Assembly: GCA_964495465.1 (NCBI GenBank) | Contig: CAZBWE010000045.1 | Coordinates: 1-19,465 of the forward strand | From: CAZBWE01 sp964495465 | GTDB taxonomy: Bacteria; Planctomycetota; Phycisphaerae; Sedimentisphaerales; Anaerobacaceae | Reading direction: 5' to 3' | Length of the DNA: 19,465 nucleotides | Shown here: in pieces, positions 1 through 7,055 of the stretch | How positions within the stretch are numbered: position 1 is the stretch's first letter | Layout of the letters: every line of letters starts with the position of its first letter | The notes under the pieces: model-generated | What the model saw: only the letters and a program-made list of their open reading frames with translations | Databases searched by the model: none | What the model was told of the DNA's origin: nothing | Position numbers and translations under genes: made by a program

Positions 1-79
1 GTTTGTTTTAAATCGATAATACAGTAGCCATAGCTTATACAGAAGTGTCTGCTTATCGGACAGGTTTGGAGACGGCATA

Positions 80-880
80 ATGAGAATTCGCTACGTTGTT
101 TCGACAATGGTATTTTGGGGTCGTGAGCATCCCCTCTCTTTCGAGCAGGAGTGCCAGTTCCTGAAGTCTATGGGCTTCGGCATAGAGTTATGGCCCAACA
201 TAAAAGGCCAGGATGAATGCCGTTTCGAGAGACGTAATTGGCCCCGGCTTGTGGCCGCAACCAAGGGTATGCTGGTCTCTATGTGCTCACGTAACAACCG
301 GCCGACATTAGAGCAGTGGAGTGAGCAAATCGAGTGTGCCCGGCTGCTGAATGCAAACATCGTAACCGATTTTAAAAATCTTGGTATCTCTGATGGCCCG
401 GAACCTGATGGCACAGGATTTGCGAATGAAATAATAAAAATGGCCGAGTCCGGTAATATTAAACTATGTCTTGAGACCGGACAACTACCGATACTCAAAA
501 AACTCAGCGAAAAATTCGACTCTCTCTCGTACTGCCTTGACGTTGGCTATGCCAATCTGGACCAGCAATTCAGCTTCAAACAATATGTGGATGAACTGGC
601 CCCAAGGGTCGCTCATTTACATCTGACCGACAATTACGGCCAGATAGATGACCATGTTCCACCCGGATTGCATGGCGGAATATCACGTGAAAACTGGGAC
701 TATCTGTTAAACGCTTTAGGCAAATATGACAACGAGGTAATAGGTGCGCTTGAAATGTGTCCGTGTATGCCTGCTGTGATGATACGCCAGGCCAGCGAGT
801 TTTTGTTTGATGAATTGAAATGGCCGAACCGGCCTCAGAAACAGCCCGGCTCCGATACGCTCACCTACAATCCTATATAG
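80..880 (+). CDS. Sugar phosphate isomerase/epimerase-like TIM-barrel protein (AP endonuclease 2 fold)
   Basis: A 266-residue protein that reads as a xylose isomerase-like TIM barrel. Each motif expected at the ends of the barrel strands can be seen: an early GIELW strand (residues 34-38), an acidic metal-ligand candidate in CLETGQ (E132), CLDVGYAN (D154), HLHLTD (H181) and a final glutamate in ALEMCP (E225). These match the Glu/Asp/His/Glu metal site of the family. No signal peptide is seen, so it is probably cytosolic. The substrate cannot be told; members include hexulose-phosphate epimerases, inosose dehydratases and endonuclease IV relatives. The start is supported by TTTGGAG about 8 nt upstream. 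It stands alone on this strand; a GATAAT at 15-20 could be its -10, but the -35 would lie at or beyond the window edge. A terminator follows at 912. Confidence 0.8.
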   Translation: MRIRYVVSTMVFWGREHPLSFEQECQFLKSMGFGIELWPNIKGQDECRFERRNWPRLVAATKGMLVSMCSRNNRPTLEQWSEQIECARLLNANIVTDFKNLGISDGPEPDGTGFANEIIKMAESGNIKLCLETGQLPILKKLSEKFDSLSYCLDVGYANLDQQFSFKQYVDELAPRVAHLHLTDNYGQIDDHVPPGLHGGISRENWDYLLNALGKYDNEVIGALEMCPCMPAVMIRQASEFLFDELKWPNRPQKQPGSDTLTYNPI

Positions 881-911
881 TATCCCCACAGAATAATCGC
901 CAAGAATACCG

Positions 912-931
912 ACCCGGCTGTTGCCGGGTTT
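912..931 (+). terminator. Intrinsic terminator of the isomerase-like gene
   Basis: A perfect 7-bp GC-rich stem (ACCCGGC at 912-918 with GCCGGGT at 923-929) closes a TGTT loop and is followed by a short TTT on the plus strand, 31 nt after the stop codon of the 80-880 gene. The T-run is short, so efficiency is uncertain. Confidence 0.6.
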
Positions 932-961
932 AAATCCATTCCCCCAAAAAAATGTGTCCAT

Positions 962-991
962 AAAAAAAGGCCATAAAAATATTATGGCCTT
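962..991 (-). terminator. Intrinsic terminator of the four-gene envelope operon
   Basis: A perfect 10-bp stem (AAGGCCATAA at 967-976, TTATGGCCTT at 982-991) with a 5-nt loop. On the minus strand it is followed by a run of seven T (complement of 962-968). It lies 26 nt after the stop of the FlgT-like gene and faces the terminator of the convergent isomerase-like gene. Confidence 0.85.
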
Positions 992-1017
992 AAAAATAGT
1001 TAATCTCTTAAGTAAAT

Positions 1018-2334
1018 TTATCTATCAAACGGCAGCCTGACTCCCCCTTGCTCATCCCTGATTACATCCGGTTTCACCCCAACATCATAATCTTTCTCAA
1101 CGCTTCTTATCCGGCAGATTAAATCTTTTGTTATTTTCGAAGCATCGCCGCCTATGACTTTCGCAAACGACATTTTTTGCGCAACTCTATCGACTTTCAC
1201 AGTTGCCACAGGAACCTCAAGTTTGCCGAGCGATTCTTTGGTATCGTAATCGAAGATTTCCTCGCCCTCGGCAAAGACATCCAACAGCATACCCTCGGTT
1301 ATTCTGTCTCCGCCCTGATTTATGACCACCGTGCCGTCCGGCTGAACAGATGCAACTCGTATCGGATAAAGCCGGTCGATAACTTTTGCCGCCACTTCAT
1401 TGGCGATAATAGTCAGGACAGCATCACGAATCTGCCCGGCGTCCCATTCATCGGGGCTCTGTTCATCAGCCAATTCTCTTATCTGTTCATTTTCAAGATA
1501 CTTCTCCGTAACCTCTGCCAGGATTATCTGCCGGGTAAAACCTGAAATCAGCCGGTAATTAAATGTGAACCTGGCCTTGTATTCCTCGACGGTATAATCG
1601 GCTGCTGCCAGGTACTCCTCCTTCTTTTCAAGTTTTGCCTCGGAAATGCTGCCGACGAGCAGATAATCCGCACCTAATATCTCAGCCAATTTAGCAGTTT
1701 CAGATAGCGGCGCTTCCTCTGAGTATAATATCTGTTTCTCCCGGGCAAACTCTGCCAGACTCTCCCTGTCAAGAACAGCAAACTTATTGGTTTGCGTTAA
1801 TGCGACGGCAAGTCTCTGCGTAAGCAGCAATGAAAGCACATTAGCAGGCACATTCGTTCCTAAAAAGGGATAATCGGCTTTCGTTGCCCTAACAGGCATT
1901 ACGGCAACTTTGGGCCTTTGGGCATTATCGCGAGGAGCATAATCATGGACTGTTACTCTGAGCTTGACCTGATAGGTGCTCTCGTCAATTTGTTTTTCTT
2001 CAAGAACTTCGTAGGTCTTCACTGAGCCGGTTGTTCTGGTCGCATAAGATGTGCCGGTTGTCGCAACTGACACCGAGTCAAATTCTACCTTTTTCTTGGC
2101 CTGCCCGCTGTCGATTTCAAAGCCCGTCCCGGAAAATCCGAATTCGTAAGTCCCGGAACCAACATCGACACCACGGACCTGGCCGACTGCCATATACAGA
2201 GCGTTTCTTATTGCCGCATCCCTGTTGCCGCCCTGTCCAACAACCTCCCGGACAACGACATCATTTGCATCCGCCGCATATAAATTTACACACAGCAAAA
2301 GACCAAGCGTAAATATAGTTAAAGACCTTTTCAT
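1018..2334 (-). CDS. FlgT-like secreted envelope protein (TolB-N/CsgG-like middle domain)
   Basis: A 438-residue exported protein. Residues 1-20 form a signal peptide (probable cleavage after LYA). Residues about 25-130 resemble the FlgT N-terminal domain, with a VVGQGGNRDAAIRNAL segment typical of that family. Residues about 140-300 form an alpha/beta domain of the TolB-N/CsgG type (PKVAVMPV at 141-148, then an ILGADYLLVGSI strand near 219-230). Residues about 322-420 resemble the FlgT C-terminal SH3-like domain (DGTVVINQGG followed by EGMLLDVF). In Vibrio, FlgT is a periplasmic flagellar H-ring protein; no other flagellar gene is visible here, so a role in another envelope structure is equally possible. 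Start choice: AGGAGG sits 8 nt before the ATG. It is last in the operon, 36 nt after lpoB, and is followed by a strong terminator. Confidence 0.75.
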   Translation of the reverse strand: MKRSLTIFTLGLLLCVNLYAADANDVVVREVVGQGGNRDAAIRNALYMAVGQVRGVDVGSGTYEFGFSGTGFEIDSGQAKKKVEFDSVSVATTGTSYATRTTGSVKTYEVLEEKQIDESTYQVKLRVTVHDYAPRDNAQRPKVAVMPVRATKADYPFLGTNVPANVLSLLLTQRLAVALTQTNKFAVLDRESLAEFAREKQILYSEEAPLSETAKLAEILGADYLLVGSISEAKLEKKEEYLAAADYTVEEYKARFTFNYRLISGFTRQIILAEVTEKYLENEQIRELADEQSPDEWDAGQIRDAVLTIIANEVAAKVIDRLYPIRVASVQPDGTVVINQGGDRITEGMLLDVFAEGEEIFDYDTKESLGKLEVPVATVKVDRVAQKMSFAKVIGGDASKITKDLICRIRSVEKDYDVGVKPDVIRDEQGGVRLPFDR

Positions 2335-2370
2335 TTTTTGGCCTCCTAAAAAAGAAACTAGTTAATATTT

Positions 2371-3128
2371 TCACCAGGCAACAGATTTATTACTGCCTCT
2401 TTTGCCGACAATTATTTCCTTTTGCCAGAATCGCAGTCCGCTTTTGGCGTCGCTGAGCTTTAGCTGGAAGTAGTATTCGACCTGCTGGGTCTTCTTGTCA
2501 TAGCGGATATTTCTCTGAAAAATTTTACCGGAAACAGTGAGCTCCGGGGCGATAAGAGTTCCTCTTGCNNNNNNNNNNNNNNNNNNNNNNNNNNNNNNNN
2601 NNNNNNNNNNNNNNNNNNNNNNNNNNNNNNNNNNNNNNNNNNNNNNNNNNNNNNNNNNNNNNNNNNNNTCTGAAAAATTTTACCGGAAACAGTGAGCTCC
2701 GGGGCGATAAGAGTTCCTCTTGCGGCTATTGTGCTTTGGTCAAACTCCTCGGAATCTCTCAGCTCCCTCGTTTCGTGAATCAGCTTGTCGGTGCCGCTGC
2801 CGACAGCCGATGTCATAACCGCCTGCCCGCTGTTCAACATTTCCTCTTCAATCTTCGCCATCAATTGGTCGGTGTCGATTCTCTGCATTGTGTCATTAAC
2901 GACCCGGCCTGTAGCGACAACATATCTTCCGCCGCCTTCTTTTTTAAGGGCCCCGGAAGCGAGCAAAGACTGAACCAGCGTGCTTGCGGCCTGGTCAAAG
3001 TCCCTGTAATCAAGGGCCAGGACGGGCTTGCCGTCATCGTGCGTAATATCTATATTTGTTGTTTTCTCTTCGCAGCCCGCAAACAGAATACTTCCTAACA
3101 TTATGATTTGTATCGTTCTTGCTCTCAT
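2371..3128 (-). CDS. lpoB: LpoB-family outer-membrane lipoprotein (interrupted by an assembly gap)
   Basis: Residues 1-19 are a lipoprotein signal with lipobox LFAGC (C19). The body matches the LpoB/YcfM family: KPVLALDYRDFDQAA, VVATGRVVNDTMQRIDTDQL (residues 70-89), then an ELTVSGKIFQ strand. LpoB in enterobacteria is the outer-membrane activator of the peptidoglycan synthase PBP1b. Read literally, the gene runs into 100 N. Removing the N run together with one copy of the flanking 55-bp duplicate gives one continuous frame of exactly 201 codons, ending in ...GSNKSVAW and a TGA at 2371-2373. This tail carries the expected VEYYFQLKLSDAKSGLRFW segment. Start ATG has GGGAG 6 nt upstream and lies 3 nt after the YcfL-like gene. 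Whether it activates a PBP here is inference from the family only. Confidence 0.82.
2514..2723. other. False scaffold gap: 100 N between two identical 55-bp copies
   Basis: Positions 2569-2668 are exactly 100 N. The 55 bases before the run (2514-2568) are identical to the 55 bases after it (2669-2723). This is what an assembler leaves when two contigs that overlap by one k-mer (k = 55) are scaffolded rather than merged. Collapsing the overlap restores the LpoB reading frame exactly, so the true sequence is probably 155 bp shorter here. Confidence 0.9.
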
Positions 3129-3131
3129 AAT

Positions 3132-3563
3132 TTACTCCCACTTTCTCGTATCCATTCTGAAATTGACAGCTTCCGGCCTCGGCGCAACGGCCTTAAGACT
3201 AAACGGAGATTTGCCCATCGCCGATGCCTGCAGCCAGACACTTGTTTTTGTTTCAAGAACCAACCCGTCCGCATCGAGCCATTCGACCCTGTATCTGAAA
3301 CGCCTGGTGCTGTATGCCCTGTTATGCCCGTTAATATAAAGCTCAAGAATACCGGCTTCGTTTCTCCGCAGTATTGCTTCATCAACTTCTATACCTTCTC
3401 CTATCAGAGCGCTAAACGCCTTGGCCACCGGACGGGTTACAACATTGTCGATAATGCTGTCGCTTTTGACCTCATCTCTTACGTGAATCCGGGAATCATA
3501 CGGCTCGTAACAGCCGGTAGCTAAAAAAACCAGCAGAATAAAAAGTAAAGTTAAAGCCTTCAT
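3132..3563 (-). CDS. YcfL-like lipoprotein (DUF1425 family)
   Basis: A 143-residue lipoprotein with lipobox LATGC (C18). The mature part, about 125 residues, contains the pattern of the YcfL/DUF1425 family: ILELYINGHNRAYSTRRFRYRVEWLDADG followed by VWLQ and a basic-proline stretch near the C-terminus; it looks like one small beta-sandwich domain. In enterobacteria ycfL is next to lpoB (ycfM), and the same neighbourhood is kept here, which supports both calls. Function is unknown in any organism I can name; an outer-membrane location facing the periplasm is inferred from the signal. It lies 29 nt after the COG3014-like gene and 3 nt before lpoB, so it is almost certainly co-transcribed. Confidence 0.72.
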   Translation of the reverse strand: MKALTLLFILLVFLATGCYEPYDSRIHVRDEVKSDSIIDNVVTRPVAKAFSALIGEGIEVDEAILRRNEAGILELYINGHNRAYSTRRFRYRVEWLDADGLVLETKTSVWLQASAMGKSPFSLKAVAPRPEAVNFRMDTRKWE

Positions 3564-3592
3564 AAGTTACCTCCCTTAATAAATATAAATTC

Positions 3593-5020
3593 TCAATATG
3601 TCATAATATCACAAGCCATCGCAGCTTCTTTGAATGGTATTTTAACATAGACCACCGCATTCTTACAAGGCGGAATTTGAATCTGGTTCGGCACCCCGCC
3701 CGGCGGCTCTATAATTATAATCCGGTCATCTGGAATACGTAATCTCACTACCTGAAAATCTTTTGGCAGGGTCGTCCAGATTCGGACATCCGCCGCTGTT
3801 GTGGCGAAGGAATACACCGCCACGGCGATTGATGCCAGCGCTGAACCCGAGCTGTTATCTTGTTGCAAAGCATACTGGGCTGCCGCTTTTGCCGTTGCCG
3901 ATATTATGGCCCTGGTCAAAATTGCCTTAAAATCCTTGCTGAATTCCGTCTGGATGACCCTGTCCATATCGGCAACCTGCTGTGTCGGATAATTGTTACC
4001 GGCCGCCCTAACCAGCAGGTATGGATACGCCTGCTCCCGAAATTTCAATCTTGGCAGCGCAATACCAACATACTTGACCTGGCTGGTTACAATAAACAGG
4101 GGCAAGTCAATCCTGAATTCTTCCTTAATCGGCCCCAATCCGTTCTCAAACATCACCCATACTATATCCTGCAACTGTTCTTCTCCGTCCAAAATCCTTT
4201 CGGTCAGGGCCAAATCATCAGCAATATAACCATTATCCGGGACCATACCACAGGATTCTTTTAATAAATCTACCGCTTTAGTGTGGTCACCGACAAGATT
4301 AAAGTAAATCCCTGCCAAATAAGTCGTAAAAGGATTAACAAAGTCCGGGTAGGCCCTGAACGAATATAAAGACGGATATTTCTCGGATAAGATTGATTGT
4401 ATTTGGGGACTATCTACGTTTTGCCTGACCTGCGATGCGCCTTTTTTCTCCTGCTCGGCAATCTCATTTTGAATCTTAACTATCTCTTCGGCGAATTTCT
4501 CTTTTGCACGTCTTTGCCTGTCAAGCGCCCGATTAAACTCCACCCGGACAAGGTCATCCCTGCCCTGTTTCATAAAGTTTAATGCCTTATAGGTATTGAC
4601 CATTACCCCGTCATACTCTTCACCCGTGTAAGGGATAACGTTCTCGTTAACAACAGTTGAAGCAACGGAAGCGGCCAATTCATTTTGATGGTCGTAGTAA
4701 TTTAACAGCTCTTCCGACTTATCGAAATATTCCGTGCTTTGCTGGTAGTTTTGTCTTAACCTCTCTACCGAACCAATCTGTAAAGCCCACAACAAATCGT
4801 TGTTTTTGGGTTTCCTGCCTTTTTTGGCCTTACCCATTTTTGACTGGGCAAACTGAATCGATTCTTCATAACCGCAGGTTCTAAAATGCTCGTTGAAAGC
4901 ATTCAGCTGGTCTTTAGGCGCATTACATCCAACGAAAAAAGGCATCAAAAATAGAACAAGATAAAACCTGCTCAACTGCCTTCGCTTTATAACTCCATCT
5001 ATATACTTCGTATTTCTCAT
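3593..5020 (-). CDS. COG3014-type lipoprotein with helical repeats
   Basis: A 475-residue protein with an N-terminal lipoprotein signal (basic n-region, lipobox FVGC, C32). Residues about 60-280 are helical and TPR-like (for example TYLAGIYFNLVGDHTKAVDLLKESC), including a charged helix near 165-200. A small hydrophobic Ala-rich segment lies near 365-400 and the C-terminal end is beta-rich (DVRIWTTLPKDFQVVRLRIPD, then a PGG turn). This order matches the uncharacterised COG3014 family, which is found next to LpoB/YcfL homologues in some Gammaproteobacteria (from memory of the family). First gene of the operon; its ATG has only a distant GGAG (about 12 nt), so translation may be weak. Function unknown. 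Confidence 0.7.
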   Translation of the reverse strand: MRNTKYIDGVIKRRQLSRFYLVLFLMPFFVGCNAPKDQLNAFNEHFRTCGYEESIQFAQSKMGKAKKGRKPKNNDLLWALQIGSVERLRQNYQQSTEYFDKSEELLNYYDHQNELAASVASTVVNENVIPYTGEEYDGVMVNTYKALNFMKQGRDDLVRVEFNRALDRQRRAKEKFAEEIVKIQNEIAEQEKKGASQVRQNVDSPQIQSILSEKYPSLYSFRAYPDFVNPFTTYLAGIYFNLVGDHTKAVDLLKESCGMVPDNGYIADDLALTERILDGEEQLQDIVWVMFENGLGPIKEEFRIDLPLFIVTSQVKYVGIALPRLKFREQAYPYLLVRAAGNNYPTQQVADMDRVIQTEFSKDFKAILTRAIISATAKAAAQYALQQDNSSGSALASIAVAVYSFATTAADVRIWTTLPKDFQVVRLRIPDDRIIIIEPPGGVPNQIQIPPCKNAVVYVKIPFKEAAMACDIMTY

Positions 5021-5378
5021 CTGTTATAGAGACTCCACGCATTTTAAGGATATAAAATTTGATTTAGCTTTTCCACTTACTTCTCATCATAGATATAATA
5101 CCGGCCCTTTCATCTTGGCCCATTTACCCAAACTCGCTTCAGGGAAAGACTACCTCAAGTTCTGCACGAAATCAAGGATAATCCGGCGTTTTTTTGAGAA
5201 ATACCCTTCCCATCCTCAAATTATTGCCTTTCTCGGCTTAAGAAGCGTAAAGAGATATGCGGAAAAAAAGATATGAAAAGACCCGCCCTGCCGGTCAACC
5301 AATAAATAACAAAGTCCGATGACCATTCATCGTATCGTGCCTGTCAAAGTTGCACGCACACTATGTTTTGTCCGGCTG
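5021..5378. other. Intergenic stretch without a recognised gene
   Basis: 358 bp between the COG3014-like gene and the glycine-zipper lipoprotein gene. It must hold the promoter of the envelope operon, but I do not see a well-spaced -35/-10 pair. One plus-strand frame stays open until a TGA near 5276, yet it has no ATG, no ribosome binding site and overlaps the start of the neighbouring gene, so it is not called. Confidence 0.5.
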
Positions 5379-5789
5379 CTAAAAGCCGTATACCGGCCTT
5401 AGCTGCTCGGAAGTCGGCAGATGGTCGTAGTATTCGCCTCTTGGGCCGACGTAGCCGACACCTTGTTTTCTCAGCGTTACCGGTATGACAGAGCCGTTGC
5501 TGTTGGTAACATTGACGGTAACGGTGTTTATTTCCTGCCGGATATTCTCCATTTCGCCCTTGGTTTTCTTCTTGTCCTGCTCATTGCCTACCATATAACC
5601 GGCGCCGCCGCCCACTGCTGCTCCTATCAGGGTTGACTCGGTATTGCCGCCCGCAAGCTGACCGATGCCGGCGCCGGCCAATGCGCCGACACCCGCCCCT
5701 GTCTGGGCATCGCTCTCACAACCGGCAAAAAATGACAATCCAAAGCCCAAAACAACCGCTGCCAAAATCATTACACACTTATTAGCCAT
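5379..5789 (-). CDS. Glycine-zipper lipoprotein (17-kDa surface antigen-like)
   Basis: A 136-residue lipoprotein with lipobox FFAGC (C24). The mature N-terminus is a glycine zipper: GAGVGALAGAGIGQLAGG followed by LIGAAVGGGAGYMVG (residues about 31-68), a membrane-inserting or oligomerising segment common in small outer-membrane lipoproteins. A basic stretch (DKKKTK) leads into a helical and beta region and a Gly/Tyr-rich tail (GYVGPRGEYYDHLP). The ATG has GGAGGTG 6 nt upstream. Role unknown; such proteins often work in outer-membrane stability. It precedes the envelope operon on the same strand but is 358 bp away, so it is probably a separate unit. A TTGACA (complement of about 5843-5848) lies upstream, without a good -10 at 17 nt. 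Confidence 0.75.
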   Translation of the reverse strand: MANKCVMILAAVVLGFGLSFFAGCESDAQTGAGVGALAGAGIGQLAGGNTESTLIGAAVGGGAGYMVGNEQDKKKTKGEMENIRQEINTVTVNVTNSNGSVIPVTLRKQGVGYVGPRGEYYDHLPTSEQLRPVYGF

Positions 5790-6020
5790 ATTGCACCTCC
5801 ATCATCTTCTCTCTAATAAACTACGATAATATATTCTGCTTCGTGTCAAAACCTCAATTCTTTTTCAAACAACCGGCTCACTCCGATAAAATACCCCTGC
5901 CCTATTACCTTTGTTCGGCTATTGGGGCGTAATATCTAAAGAAGAAATATGAAGCTTGAACCGGCGTCTTCCCCTTTTTCGCTTGTCTTACAGCATTAAA
6001 ATAACCAATAAACACTTAGT

Positions 6021-7055
6021 TCACTTACATTTTTTTACCGCTGAAACAATGGCCTCGATATTTTCCGTAGGAACATCAATGGGCATACCTCCGCCGCAGG
6101 ACATAATGATATGACTTTTGTCTGTTACTGAATTAAGCGCCTCTTTCACGTTTTTATTCACGTCCTCAACCGTTCCAGCCGCAAGAACATCACGCGGAGG
6201 AATGTTGCCGAGTAATGTAATCTTATTTCGCGTAAGCTCTTTCATCTCCGCCAGTGAATGCTCATAGCTAAAATTAAACAGGTTCACACCCATCTGTGCC
6301 AGGTATGGTGCGCATATAAGACCGGCCGCATCATTGTGAAAAAATTTCACGGTCACGTCAAGCGATTGAAAAATGCGCGTTAAATATGGCAGTGCCGTTT
6401 TCCTGAAGTCTTCTTCACCTAAAAAGCCCACAATGTCATCGAGAATCAAAACGCCATCGATTGATGAAAACGTCGCTGCCTGAAGCCTGAGCCAATCGAC
6501 AGTAAAATCCGTTATGGTGCCGAGTAGCTTTTGAACATCTTCGGGATTGGTCCGGATAGCAATAAGAAATTCCGTGCTGTTCATAAGAAAAGACGCCACG
6601 TTTAACGGCCCACGGGATACTGCGAACTTAATAGAGTGACCTGCCTCTTCAATTCGGCCCTGGTAGTGCTTAAGACGCTTAAGGATTAACGGCGGCAGGC
6701 CATCGGTCTCGGGATTCGGCCTGTCGAGCGAATGGATATCCTTAATATCAGTGATGATTTTCCCGGCGAAAGGCATCTCGTTTTCTGACCAGCGGCATCT
6801 CGACCCAAAAGCGGACGGCTCCGTGCACATCCCGAATTCCGACCAGAATCCCGGAAGAAATATAACATCCGGGAACCGCTGAACGGCTTTCAGATTGGCC
6901 TCGAACCACATCTGCTCACTGCTGAAATAGTCGAGGATGGACATACCCGCCCAGTTCGGAAGCCAGGGACTGTCAATAATAAATCCCACCGGCAGCGGCT
7001 CAAAGACCTTGCCGTCGATTACGCCCAGCAGTTTTTCCCACTGTTCGGCCCTCAT
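6021..7055 (-). CDS. Uroporphyrinogen decarboxylase-like (URO-D superfamily) protein, possible methyltransferase
   Basis: A 344-residue cytosolic protein of the URO-D superfamily. Supporting segments are the central AVSRGPLNVASFLM, GVLILDDIVGFLGEEDF, a VKFFHNDAAG strand in place of the usual H-x-C-G region, NLFNFSYEHSLAEMKE, TLLGNIPPRD and the typical C-terminal SCGGGMPIDVPTENIEA. It is not haem HemE: the family HemE N-terminal arginine motif is not visible, and planctomycetes carry many such paralogues, often methyltransferases working with corrinoid proteins. The substrate is unknown. The start at 7055 is chosen because its ATG overlaps the TGA of the upstream transporter gene (ATGA, 4 nt); a longer frame upstream only reads through the transporter's end. 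The pair is therefore translationally coupled. Confidence 0.75.
   Translation of the reverse strand: MRAEQWEKLLGVIDGKVFEPLPVGFIIDSPWLPNWAGMSILDYFSSEQMWFEANLKAVQRFPDVIFLPGFWSEFGMCTEPSAFGSRCRWSENEMPFAGKIITDIKDIHSLDRPNPETDGLPPLILKRLKHYQGRIEEAGHSIKFAVSRGPLNVASFLMNSTEFLIAIRTNPEDVQKLLGTITDFTVDWLRLQAATFSSIDGVLILDDIVGFLGEEDFRKTALPYLTRIFQSLDVTVKFFHNDAAGLICAPYLAQMGVNLFNFSYEHSLAEMKELTRNKITLLGNIPPRDVLAAGTVEDVNKNVKEALNSVTDKSHIIMSCGGGMPIDVPTENIEAIVSAVKKCK

Noticed and set aside
1..78. Minus-strand frame from an ATG at 78, open to the window edge
   Set aside because: Only 26 codons visible, no ribosome binding site, no recognisable protein; it could be a divergent gene but cannot be supported.
2460..2568. 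Literal C-terminus of the LpoB gene across the N run
   Set aside because: It is a frame-shifted reading of the duplicated 55-bp overlap and not a real protein end.
2565..3524. Long plus-strand frames opposite lpoB and ycfL
   Set aside because: Antisense shadows: no ribosome binding site or protein features, while the minus strand holds well-supported lipoprotein genes.
5021..5276. Plus-strand open frame across the intergenic region
   Set aside because: No ATG or ribosome binding site, overlaps the start of the COG3014-like gene, and the sequence resembles no known protein.
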